Source of the DNA: Candidatus Scatomorpha stercorigallinarum
GTDB lineage: Bacteria; Bacillota_A; Clostridia; Oscillospirales; Oscillospiraceae
DNA: 22,912 nt
Direction: 5' to 3'
NCBI GenBank assembly: GCA_018713375.1
Contig: DVOV01000028.1
Span: 1-22,912, forward strand
The notes under the pieces are model-generated. The model made no database searches. It saw only the letters and a list, made by a program, of their open reading frames with translations, and had not been told where the DNA came from. Positions within the stretch are counted from its first letter, which is position 1, and each line of letters starts with the position of its first letter. The translations under genes were made by a program, and so were the position numbers. Below are positions 15,990 through 22,912 of this stretch, piece after piece.

Positions 15990-16499
15990 ATGCTCTGGGA
16001 CCTGGTAAATTTCCAAAAGATCAAGCGCGCGCTGCTTTACGCGCTCTATATGTCGCTCGTGCTGCTGGTGCAGGACGCGCTGTTTTCGAACATCTCCATC
16101 TTCGGCGTGCGCGCCATGTTCGTGCCCGCCGCGGCCGTGGCCGTGGGCATGTTCGAAGGCGGCGTCTGGGGCGCGGTGTTCTCCCTCGCCCTGGGCTTCC
16201 TGGCCGACATCAGCTTTGGCAACACGGCGCTGTTCGTGGCGCTGTTCCCCTGCATCGGCTTCGCCGCCGGCGCGCTCTCGCGCTACCTGGTGAACCGGCG
16301 CTTCTTTGCCTATATGTGCCTGGCCCTGCTGGCCCTGGCGCTGACGGCGGCTTTTCAGTTCCTCGGCCTGGCGCTGGAAGGGCAGAGCCTGCCCGCGCTG
16401 GCGTGGGTGGGGCTGTGGCAGGTCGTGTTTTCACTGCCTGTAGCGGCGCTGCTCTACTTCCCCTGCAAGGCCATCGCCTCCCCGCACAAGAAAGGATAG
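15990..16499 (+). CDS. mreD: Rod shape-determining membrane protein MreD
   Basis: The 169-residue, very hydrophobic protein has about five membrane segments. It contains the MreD-like patch MFEGGVWGAVFSLALGFLAD, in which glycine-rich helices lead into an acidic D, as in the family's (G)xxxGLxxD region. MreD is a membrane component of the elongasome that partners MreC and PBP2/RodA. GGGAGG (15978-15983) stands six bases before the ATG. Sequence conservation of MreD is low in general, so position between mreC and mrdA carries much of the weight. The basic tail ASPHKKG is consistent with a cytoplasmic end. Confidence 0.9.
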   Translation: MLWDLVNFQKIKRALLYALYMSLVLLVQDALFSNISIFGVRAMFVPAAAVAVGMFEGGVWGAVFSLALGFLADISFGNTALFVALFPCIGFAAGALSRYLVNRRFFAYMCLALLALALTAAFQFLGLALEGQSLPALAWVGLWQVVFSLPVAALLYFPCKAIASPHKKG

Positions 16500-16503
16500 A
16501 CAC

Positions 16504-18642
16504 ATGAAGATCGTCAGATCCACCCGCGTCGCCGCCTTCGGGCTGGTCGTGGCGCTGCTCGTCGCCCTCTGCCTGGGCACGCTCTACAAGCTGCAGATCA
16601 TCGAGGGCGCGGCCGCCTATGAGGCGAGCCTCAACCACAACGAGGAAAAGCGCACCGTCACCGCCGCGCGCGGCAACATCCTCGACCGCTACGGCCGCGC
16701 GATGGTGACCAACCGCGAATGCTACAACCTGAAGATCAACACCACCAAGCTCTTCGCCGACGACGTGGAGGACCCCAACGCCGTCATATTGGAGATGGTG
16801 CGCATCGTGGAGGAGGCAGGCTATGAGTACATCGACGACCTGCCCATCACGGAAGAGCCGCCCTACGAGTACACGGAGGATATGACGGCCCTGCAGAGCG
16901 CGATGCTGGCGGCCTATTTTAAGCGCCAGGGCCTGGACGACGACACCACGGCCGTGGAGCTGATGAGCTATTTCCGCACGCGCTACGACATCCCCAACAC
17001 CGCCACCAGCGAGGAGATGCGCGCCATATCCAGCATCCGCTACGCGCTGAACGTGCGCTACGCCATCAACACCGACCCCTATGTGTTCGTGGAGGACGCC
17101 TCTATCGACCTCATCAGCGACCTGATGGGCGCCGTGGGCAACATCATCTATGTGGAGACCTCCTACATCCGCGAGTACAACACGCAGTCCGCCGCGCACA
17201 TCCTCGGCTATGTGGGAGCCATCACCCCCGAGCAGGCGGAGACGCTCATGCGCGGGGACAACAGCGGCTATGACCTCAACGACAAGGTGGGCCAGAGCGG
17301 CGTGGAGCTGGTGTTCGAGGAGTGGCTGCACGGCGTGAACGGCCGGGCAAACGTCATCTCCACGGCGGACGGCACCATCACCGGCACCGTGTACACCAAG
17401 GAGCCGGAGCCGGGCAACCACGTCTATCTCACCATCGACCTCCTGCTGCAGGAGTCCGTGGAGCGGGCGCTGGAGCTCGGCATCTATGAGCTGCAGATCG
17501 GGCGCGACGAGGAGAACCGCAAGCACATGGAAAACGGCGAGGAGCCGGAGGAGGACGTGGGCGGCGGCGCCATCGTGGTGGTGGACGTGGACACGGGCGA
17601 GCCGCTGGCCATCGCCAGCTATCCCACCTACAACCTGACCACGCTGGACGAGGACTACGACGACCTGCTGGCCGACGAGAGCACGCCGCTCGTGGACCGC
17701 GCGCTGACGGGACTCTACGCCCCCGGCTCCACCTTCAAGCCGCTGATGGCCGTAGCCGGACTGACGGAGGGGCTCATCAACACGGAGACGCAGATCGTCT
17801 GCAACGGCGTGTTCACCAAATACGCCGACCAGGGCTACGCGCCCGTCTGCTGGATATATTCGCAGACGGACGGGCAGTTCACCCACCAGTCGGAGACCGT
17901 GGTGGAGGCCATCAAGGACTCCTGCAATATCTTTTTCTACACCCTGGCGGACAACATGGGCATCACGCTGATGAACGAGTACGCCCAGGGCTTCGGCCTT
18001 GGCGAGCACACGGGCATCGAGCTGCCGGAGTCCGTCGGCAACATGGCCAAGCCGGAGACGCACAACGACGTGGACGGCGCGGGCTTCACCTACGGCGACA
18101 CGGTGCAGGCCGGCATCGGCCAGTCGGACAGCCTGTTCACCCCCTTGCAGCTGGCCGAGTACTGCGCCGCCATCGCCAACGGCGGCACCCGCCACTCCGC
18201 CGCCATACTCAAGAGCGTGCGCAGCTTCGACTACTCCACCAACCTCTACCTGCGCGAGAACGAGGTGCTCTCCGTGGTGGAGAGCGAGGACTACAACTAC
18301 GCCGCCGTGCAGCGCGGCATGTACCAGTTCACGCACGACCCCACCGGCTCCAGCCTGGACGTCTATTACGCCTTCAACAACTACTCCTACGGCGGGCGCA
18401 GCATCGGCGTGGCGGCCAAATCCGGCACCGCCCAGCTGGGCGAGGACCGCGTGAACAACGGCCTTTTCATGCTCTTCGCGCCCTTTGACGACCCGGAGAT
18501 CGCCGTCGCCATCGTGGTCGAGCACGCGCGCTCCGGCTCCGCGCTGACGAGCATCGCCGCCGACGTGCTGGACGCCTATTTCAGCATCCAGGCCAGCGCG
18601 GCCTCCTCCACCGCGGAGAACGAGAGCGGCCTGCTGCGGTAA
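16504..18642 (+). CDS. mrdA: Penicillin-binding protein 2 (elongasome transpeptidase)
   Basis: This 712-residue class B penicillin-binding protein has an N-terminal membrane helix (about residues 10-28) and a dimerisation/pedestal domain starting AARGNILDRYGRAMV. The transpeptidase domain has all three active-site motifs: S409-T-F-K412, S473-C-N475 and K639-S-G-T642. It cross-links stem peptides of new lateral-wall peptidoglycan outside the membrane, working with RodA and the MreC/MreD scaffold encoded just upstream. The ATG follows mreD by four bases; AGAAAGGA lies upstream at about seven bases. The protein is longer than E. coli PBP2 (633), with acidic insertions in the pedestal, as is common in Firmicutes. 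No rodA or mreB gene is in the window. Confidence 0.95.
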   Translation: MKIVRSTRVAAFGLVVALLVALCLGTLYKLQIIEGAAAYEASLNHNEEKRTVTAARGNILDRYGRAMVTNRECYNLKINTTKLFADDVEDPNAVILEMVRIVEEAGYEYIDDLPITEEPPYEYTEDMTALQSAMLAAYFKRQGLDDDTTAVELMSYFRTRYDIPNTATSEEMRAISSIRYALNVRYAINTDPYVFVEDASIDLISDLMGAVGNIIYVETSYIREYNTQSAAHILGYVGAITPEQAETLMRGDNSGYDLNDKVGQSGVELVFEEWLHGVNGRANVISTADGTITGTVYTKEPEPGNHVYLTIDLLLQESVERALELGIYELQIGRDEENRKHMENGEEPEEDVGGGAIVVVDVDTGEPLAIASYPTYNLTTLDEDYDDLLADESTPLVDRALTGLYAPGSTFKPLMAVAGLTEGLINTETQIVCNGVFTKYADQGYAPVCWIYSQTDGQFTHQSETVVEAIKDSCNIFFYTLADNMGITLMNEYAQGFGLGEHTGIELPESVGNMAKPETHNDVDGAGFTYGDTVQAGIGQSDSLFTPLQLAEYCAAIANGGTRHSAAILKSVRSFDYSTNLYLRENEVLSVVESEDYNYAAVQRGMYQFTHDPTGSSLDVYYAFNNYSYGGRSIGVAAKSGTAQLGEDRVNNGLFMLFAPFDDPEIAVAIVVEHARSGSALTSIAADVLDAYFSIQASAASSTAENESGLLR

Positions 18643-18688
18643 AGGGGCGAAAAAGCGCCGGGACCGCGCCGAAAGTGCGGAAACGGTG

Positions 18689-18717
18689 TTGAAATCCCGG
18701 CGTGGGCGGAGTATAAT
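18689..18717 (+). promoter_or_regulatory. Near-consensus promoter for mgsA-like/hisS/aspS
   Basis: TTGAAA (18689-18694, five of six) and TATAAT (18712-18717, perfect) are separated by 17 bases. Start would be near 18724, leaving a leader of about 44 bases before the ATG at 18768. It is the strongest promoter in the window by eye. No terminator separates it from mrdA, so read-through from the mre operon is possible. Confidence 0.87.
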
Positions 18718-18767
18718 ATTACTCTACGGGGCCGTTATAAGGCTCACGGCGAAAGGGAGACGAGAAA

Positions 18768-19169
18768 ATGAACATAGCTTTGCTCGCCGACGACGGGAAA
18801 AAGGAACTGATGGTGCAGTTCTGCATCGCCTACTGCGGCATCCTGTCGGAGCACAAGATATGCGCCACGGCCACCACGGGCAAGCTCGTGAGCGAGAACA
18901 CCGGCCTGCCGGTGACGCTCTATCTGCACGACAAGCAGGGGGCCCAGCAGATCGGCGCGCGGATAGCGTACAATGAGATCGACCTCGTGCTCTATTTCTG
19001 CGACCCGGCCAACCCGGAGGGCTTCGAGAGCGTGGACAAGCTGGCCCGCCTCTGCGACCAGTACCTGATCCCGATGGCCACCAACGCCGCCACGGCGGAG
19101 GTGCTCATCCAGGGCCTGCGCCGCGGCGACTTCGACTGGCGCGATATCGTGAACCCCAAGAGAGACTGA
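18768..19169 (+). CDS. mgsA: Methylglyoxal synthase-like protein with altered active site
   Basis: The 133-residue protein aligns along its length with methylglyoxal synthase, which converts dihydroxyacetone phosphate to methylglyoxal and phosphate. Clear matches are MVQFCIAYCGILSEH, the phosphate-loop TATTGKL (T34, T36, T37), QQIGARIAYNEIDLVLYFCDP and IPMATNAATAEVLI. Compared with the E. coli enzyme as I recall it, catalytic D71 in GGDQQ is alanine here (QGAQQ, A59) and the preceding SGP is missing. H19 is aspartate (D8), and the PHDPD segment carrying H98 and D101 is replaced by EGFESVD. D91 is kept (D79). The fold and phosphate site seem intact, but synthase activity is doubtful. It might be a phosphate-ligand sensor of the MGS-like domain type. 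GGGAG lies eight bases before the ATG; hisS follows in the same transcript. Confidence 0.82.
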   Translation: MNIALLADDGKKELMVQFCIAYCGILSEHKICATATTGKLVSENTGLPVTLYLHDKQGAQQIGARIAYNEIDLVLYFCDPANPEGFESVDKLARLCDQYLIPMATNAATAEVLIQGLRRGDFDWRDIVNPKRD

Positions 19170-19276
19170 ACAAAGGCGGCCGCGCGCACGCTGCGGCCCG
19201 ACGATCCAGGCTTACCCCGGGCGGAGGTGATGAACGGCACCGCCGCCCATTTACTGCGCAAATGGAGGAGATCCCC

Positions 19277-20650
19277 ATGGAAAAAGTAACGCCGCGCACG
19301 CTCTCCGGCTTCATGGAGCTGCTGCCGGCCGAGCAGATACGCATGGAGCGCCTGCTCGCCACGCTGCGGGAGACCTATGAGCTGTACGGCTTCACGCCGC
19401 TGGACACGCCGGCCATCGAATCCGCCGAGGTGCTGCTGGCCAAGGGCGGCGGCGAGACGGAAAAGCAGATCTACCGCTTCACGAAGGGGGAGAGCGACCT
19501 CGCCCTCCGCTTCGACCTGACGGTGCCGCTGGCCAAGTATGTGGCAGCCAACTACGGCCGCCTGGCCTTCCCCTTCCGCCGCTACCAGATAGGCAAGGTG
19601 TGGCGCGGCGAGCGCGCGCAGCGCGGGCGCTTCCGCGAGTTCTATCAGGCGGACATCGACGTGATAGGCGACGGCAAGCTGGGCATCATGAACGACGCGG
19701 AGATGCCGGCCATCATCTGCCGGGCCTTCACCGCCCTCGGGCTCGAGGGCTTCACCGTCCGCATCAATAACCGCAAGGCGCTGAGCGGCTATTTTGAGCT
19801 GCTGGGCGCGGCGGGGCAGACCGCCGCCGTGCTGCGCACGGTGGACAAGCTGGAGAAGATAGGCCCCGACAAGGTGCGCGCGCTGCTGACGGACGAGTGC
19901 GGACTGGACGCGAAGAGCGCCGGCGAGGTGCTCGATTTCGTGGCCTTCGAGGGCACGGACGCGGAAAAGCTCGGCTTCCTGCGCGCGCGCGCAGGGCAGA
20001 GCGAAAAGCTCGACGAGGGCGTGGCCGAACTGGCCGCCGTGCTGGACGCGCTGCCGCGCCTGGGCGTGCCGGAGCGGCACTTCCGGCTCGATTTCACCAT
20101 CGCCCGCGGGCTCGACTACTACACGGGCACGGTGTATGAGACGAGCATGGACGCCCACCCGGAGATCGGCTCCATCTGCTCCGGCGGGCGCTACGACGAC
20201 CTGGCCGGCTACTATACGGACAGGAAGCTGCCCGGCGTGGGCGTCTCCATCGGCGTCACGCGGCTCTTCTACGTCCTCAACGAGCAGGGGCTGCTGGACG
20301 TGTCCGCCCCCGCCGCGCCCTGCGACGCGGTGGTGATACCGATGACGGAGGACATGGGCTACGCCGCCGCGGCCGCCACCGCGCTGAGGGCCGCCGGCGT
20401 GCGCACGCAGCTCTACGCCGAGGACAAAAAGTTCAAGCAGAAGCTCTCCTACGCCTCCAAGCTGGGCGCGCCCTTCGCCGTCATCATCGGCGAGGAGGAG
20501 CAGCAGCGCGGGGAAGTGGCGCTGAAGGACATGCGCACGGGCGCGCAGGAGGCCATGCCGGCCGCCGCGGCCGCGGAGAGGATAGCCGCCGCCGTGCGCG
20601 AGGGCGCCGCGGCCCGGCTGATTTGCGAACAGGGAGGAAATGGGAAATGA
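19277..20650 (+). CDS. hisS: Histidine--tRNA ligase
   Basis: The 457-residue class II synthetase charges tRNA-His. It contains the His-specific motif RGLDYYTGTVYE (residues 277-288), a motif 2 region with KVWRGERAQRGRFREFYQ (107-124), motif 3 GVGVSIGVTRL (320-330) and a C-terminal anticodon-binding domain (about 348-445). The HisA motif RGLDYYTG separates it from HisZ. The start at 19277 is chosen because GGAGGAG (19264-19270) lies six bases upstream; an ATG at 19262 would overlap that site. RFDLTVP (78-84) and FYQADIDVIG replace the LRPEGT and FxQxGxExxG phrases of E. coli and Bacillus HisRS, and resemble the archaeal/eukaryotic and alphaproteobacterial forms. The stop overlaps the aspS start. 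The 107-base gap before it shows no convincing T-box. Confidence 0.93.
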   Translation: MEKVTPRTLSGFMELLPAEQIRMERLLATLRETYELYGFTPLDTPAIESAEVLLAKGGGETEKQIYRFTKGESDLALRFDLTVPLAKYVAANYGRLAFPFRRYQIGKVWRGERAQRGRFREFYQADIDVIGDGKLGIMNDAEMPAIICRAFTALGLEGFTVRINNRKALSGYFELLGAAGQTAAVLRTVDKLEKIGPDKVRALLTDECGLDAKSAGEVLDFVAFEGTDAEKLGFLRARAGQSEKLDEGVAELAAVLDALPRLGVPERHFRLDFTIARGLDYYTGTVYETSMDAHPEIGSICSGGRYDDLAGYYTDRKLPGVGVSIGVTRLFYVLNEQGLLDVSAPAAPCDAVVIPMTEDMGYAAAAATALRAAGVRTQLYAEDKKFKQKLSYASKLGAPFAVIIGEEEQQRGEVALKDMRTGAQEAMPAAAAAERIAAAVREGAAARLICEQGGNGK

Positions 20651-22422
20651 TGCAGTCGAGGACACACACCTGCGGCGAGCTGCGCCTGGCCGACGCCGGC
20701 AGGGCCGTCAAGCTCTGCGGCTGGATGGAAAATGTGCGCGAGGTCTCCTCCGCACTGGCCTTCGTGGTCGTGCGCGACTTTTACGGCACGACCCAGGTCG
20801 TCGCCGAGACGGAGGAGATGGTGAAGGCCTTCAAGGCCATCACCCGCGAGAGCACGATCAGCGTGGAGGGCACAGTGCGCGAGCGCGCGAGCAAGAACCC
20901 CCACATGGACACCGGCGACATCGAGGTCGTGCCGGAGAAGGTGGAGGTGCTGGGCAAGTGCCTCTATAACGAGCTGCCCTTCCAGGTGAACCGCTCCCGC
21001 GAGGCCGACGAGAGCGCGCGGCTGCGCTACCGCTATCTCGACCTGCGCAACCCGGAGGTGAAGCGCAACATCATCCTCCGCTCCAACGTCATCGCCGCGC
21101 TGCGCAGGAGCATGACCGAGCACGGCTTCATGGAGATCACTACCCCCATCCTCACGGTGTCCAGCCCGGAGGGCGCGCGCGACTATCTGGTGCCCGCCCG
21201 CAACCACCCCGGGAAGTTCTACGCCCTGCCGCAGGCGCCGCAGCAGTTCAAGCAGCTGCTGATGGCCAGCGGCTTCGACCGCTATTTCCAGATCGCCCCC
21301 TGCTTCCGCGACGAGGACGCGCGCGCGGACCGCTCGCCCGGCGAGTTCTACCAGCTGGACATGGAGATGGCCTTCGCCAGCCAGGAGGACGTTTTCGCCG
21401 TGCTGGAGGACGTGCTGCCGCCCATCTTCGCCGAGTACGGCAAATTTGACCGCGCTTCCGGCGCGCCCTTCGCGCGCATCCCCTACGCGGAGGCGCTGGA
21501 GAAGTACGGCACGGACAAGCCCGACCTGCGCATCGACCTCACGGCCGTGGACGTCACGGAGCTCGTGGGCGGCTGCGGCTTCGGCCCATTCGAGGGCGCC
21601 GTGGTGAAGGCCGTGCCCGTCAGCTGCTTCGCCGGCACGCGCAAGCAGATCGACAAGCTCTGCGCGGACGCCGAGGTGGCCAGCGGCAACAAGGCCTACT
21701 GGGTGCGCGTGGACGACAAGGGCGAGCTCACCGGCGGCATCGCCAAGTTCCTCGCGCCGATGAAGGAGCAGTTCGTCTCCGCCCTCGGCCTCGCGCCGGA
21801 CACGCTGGTGGTGTTCGCCGCCGGCAAGCGTTCCGCCGCGCAGAAGACCGCCGGCGCGCTGATAAAGTTGCTCGGCGCGCTCTGCCCTGACCATATGGAC
21901 GCGGAGCAGTACTCCTTCTGCTGGATCGTCGATTTCCCCATGTACGAGATCGGCGAGGAGAGCGGGGAGATGGAGTTCTGCCACAACCCCTTCTCCATGC
22001 CCAAGGGCGGGCTCAACACCCTGCTCGCTGCCGAGCGCGGGGAGATCGACCCCCTGACCATCACCGCCGACCAGTACGACCTGGTCTGCAACGGTGTGGA
22101 GCTCAGCTCCGGCGCGGTGCGCAACCACGACCCGGAGATCATGGTCAAGGCCTTTGAGATGGTCAACCTGGGCGAGGAGGACGTCAAGCGCAAGTTCCCC
22201 GCCATGTACAACGCCTTCTGCTACGGCGCGCCCCCGCACGCCGGCATCGCCCCGGGCGTGGACCGCATGGTGATGCTGCTCGCGGGCGAGGACTCCATCC
22301 GCGAGATCATCCCCTTCCCAATGAATAAAAATGCCCAAGACCTAATGATGAATGCCCCCGGCGAAGTCACCCAAAAGCAACTCGACGAGCTGCACATAGC
22401 AATAATAAAGGACGGGGAATAA
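20647..22422 (+). CDS. aspS: Aspartate--tRNA ligase, bacterial type
   Basis: The 591-residue synthetase has the N-terminal OB-fold anticodon-binding domain (about residues 1-110). Catalytic motif 2 is FRDEDARADR (220-229), the bacterial GAD insertion domain lies in the middle, and motif 3 is GIAPGVDRMVMLL (R540). It attaches Asp to tRNA-Asp, or also to tRNA-Asn if non-discriminating. The ATG at 20647 overlaps the hisS stop (ATGA), with GGGAGG (20632-20637) nine bases upstream; an ATG at 20650 is possible too, and an upstream TTG at 20623 is unlikely. The phrases PQAPQQFKQLLM, RADRSPGEFYQLDMEM and IAPGVDR match the alphaproteobacterial-like AspRS subtype rather than the PQSPQ...RADRQPEFTQ of E. 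coli and Bacillus. The last ~100 bases are less GC-rich than the body of the gene. Confidence 0.95.
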   Translation: MMQSRTHTCGELRLADAGRAVKLCGWMENVREVSSALAFVVVRDFYGTTQVVAETEEMVKAFKAITRESTISVEGTVRERASKNPHMDTGDIEVVPEKVEVLGKCLYNELPFQVNRSREADESARLRYRYLDLRNPEVKRNIILRSNVIAALRRSMTEHGFMEITTPILTVSSPEGARDYLVPARNHPGKFYALPQAPQQFKQLLMASGFDRYFQIAPCFRDEDARADRSPGEFYQLDMEMAFASQEDVFAVLEDVLPPIFAEYGKFDRASGAPFARIPYAEALEKYGTDKPDLRIDLTAVDVTELVGGCGFGPFEGAVVKAVPVSCFAGTRKQIDKLCADAEVASGNKAYWVRVDDKGELTGGIAKFLAPMKEQFVSALGLAPDTLVVFAAGKRSAAQKTAGALIKLLGALCPDHMDAEQYSFCWIVDFPMYEIGEESGEMEFCHNPFSMPKGGLNTLLAAERGEIDPLTITADQYDLVCNGVELSSGAVRNHDPEIMVKAFEMVNLGEEDVKRKFPAMYNAFCYGAPPHAGIAPGVDRMVMLLAGEDSIREIIPFPMNKNAQDLMMNAPGEVTQKQLDELHIAIIKDGE

Positions 22423-22429
22423 AATACAC

Positions 22430-22462
22430 GGGAGCCTCTGGTTGGGGGCTCCTTTGGTTTTT
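22430..22462 (+). terminator. Rho-independent terminator after aspS
   Basis: GGAGCC (22431-22436) pairs with GGCTCC (22447-22452), and the stem can extend inward by mixed C-G and G-U pairs. It is followed by TTTGGTTTTT. The U-tract is interrupted by GG, so termination may be partial. It begins seven bases after the aspS stop. Confidence 0.75.
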
Positions 22463-22498
22463 GGTGGGGAGGAAAGGGAAATGTTTTTTGTTGGGCGG

Positions 22499-22527
22499 TT
22501 GCGTTTGGGGGTGGGGTGTGGTAGAAT
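22499..22527 (+). promoter_or_regulatory. Predicted extended -10 promoter of thiI
   Basis: TAGAAT (22522-22527, five of six) is preceded by TG and one base (22519-22521), an extended -10. The -35 is weak, TTGCGT (22499-22504), 17 bases away. Start would be near 22534, about 30 bases before the proposed TTG start of thiI. The surrounding plus strand is very G-rich. Confidence 0.55.
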
Positions 22528-22564
22528 AATGTGAAAACTTGTGCGAAATTGTTTGGGTGATATT

Positions 22565-22912
22565 TTGAAGGACATCATACTTCTCAAGCAGGGCGAGGTT
22601 GTGCTCAAGGGGCTCAACAAACGCTATTTTGAGCAGAAGCTGCTCACCAATATACGTAAGAGGCTCAAGCCGCTGGGCAGCTTCCGCGTCTACTGCGTGC
22701 AGTCCACGGTCTATGTCGAGCCGGAGGACGACTCGGCGGATATGGACGCGGCCTTCGAGGCCATGCGGCACGTATTCGGCATAATCGCGCTCACGCGCGC
22801 GGCGGCCTGCGAGAAGAACGAGGACGCCATCTTTGAAAAGGCGCGCGAGTATCTGCGCGAGGACATGGAGAAGGCCGGGAGCTTCAAGGTCGAGACCCGC
22901 CGCTCCGACAAG
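22565..22912 (+). CDS. thiI: tRNA 4-thiouridine synthase ThiI (3' truncated by window end)
   Basis: The visible 116 residues start LKDIILLKQGEVVLKGLNKRYFEQKL, closely matching the N-terminus of ThiI (KEIILLKYGEIVLKGLNR). They continue into the ferredoxin-like and THUMP RNA-binding region. ThiI uses sulfur from a cysteine desulfurase to make 4-thiouridine at tRNA position 8, and in some organisms supplies sulfur for thiazole. The start is probably TTG at 22565, since family homology begins exactly there. GGGTGA (22555-22560) is only four bases upstream and is a weak site. In-frame GTG (22541) and TTG (22553) are alternatives, and a TGA at 22532 bounds the frame. The PP-loop ATPase and any rhodanese domain lie beyond the window. 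Confidence 0.88.
   Translation, partial: MKDIILLKQGEVVLKGLNKRYFEQKLLTNIRKRLKPLGSFRVYCVQSTVYVEPEDDSADMDAAFEAMRHVFGIIALTRAAACEKNEDAIFEKAREYLREDMEKAGSFKVETRRSDK

Noticed and set aside
18643..18670. Small hairpin after mrdA (GGCG/CGCC around 18648-18661)
   Set aside because: Only four base pairs and no following T-tract, so it is not a credible terminator.
19170..19276. Possible T-box riboswitch before hisS (GAACAAAGGCGGCCGCG and GAACGGCACCGCC resemble the T-box core)
   Set aside because: Neither stretch contains the GGTGGNACCGCG core, the gap is only 107 bases with no room for stem I and specifier loop, and there is no terminator U-tract.
1..22912. CRISPR arrays, tRNA/rRNA genes, insertion sequences, attachment sites
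   Set aside because: No regularly spaced repeats, no cloverleaf-like sequence with a T-loop consensus, and no transposase or integrase frame was found when reading both strands by eye.

Overview
The window looks like chromosomal DNA from a high-GC, monoderm member of the Clostridia, probably Oscillospiraceae/Ruminococcaceae-like. This is inferred from gene content: a lipoprotein solute-binding protein with sugar-type ABC permeases, a DnaD-like protein beside a DnaC/DnaI-type helicase loader, a homotetrameric-type glutamate synthase/NfnB-like subunit, a ThiI start, and a maf-mreC-mreD-mrdA cell-shape cluster. Most genes prefer G or C at the third codon position. I see no tRNA or rRNA gene, CRISPR array, insertion sequence or phage gene, and no stretch over 300 bases without a gene.

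Layout. (1) 1-756: 3' part of a GltA/NfnB-like flavoprotein, closed by a strong terminator. (2) 937-8464: a promoter-driven five-gene transport operon. It encodes a two-part solute-binding lipoprotein, two MalF/MalG-type permeases, a very long HlyD-like adaptor and an orphan MacB-periplasmic-core-like membrane protein. No ATPase is encoded. A bidirectional terminator follows. (3) 11486-8512, minus strand: dnaD-like, dnaC-like and a DUF2804 gene, tightly coupled. (4) A short divergent promoter region at about 11546-11595. (5) 11638-18642, plus strand: a divergent U32 'peptidase', maf, two tandem mreC genes, mreD and mrdA (PBP2). This is the lateral-wall elongation module without mreB. (6) 18768-22422: near-consensus promoter, a methylglyoxal-synthase-like gene, hisS and aspS. 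(7) 22565-end: 5' part of thiI with its own predicted promoter.

How the parts work together. The importer half of block 2 should capture a solute outside the membrane and pass it through the two permeases, energised by an ATPase encoded elsewhere. The HlyD-like and MacB-core-like proteins in the same transcript belong by family to export or extracellular-assembly machinery, so the operon mixes two logics. This is the best candidate for an undescribed system here. Block 3 supplies helicase loading at replication forks. Block 5 builds the rod elongasome scaffold and its transpeptidase. Block 6 couples two aminoacyl-tRNA synthetases to an MGS-fold protein that appears to have lost the catalytic aspartate and histidines of methylglyoxal synthase. 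Both synthetases carry sequence signatures that differ from the usual Bacillus-type enzymes and look closer to alphaproteobacterial or archaeal/eukaryotic types.
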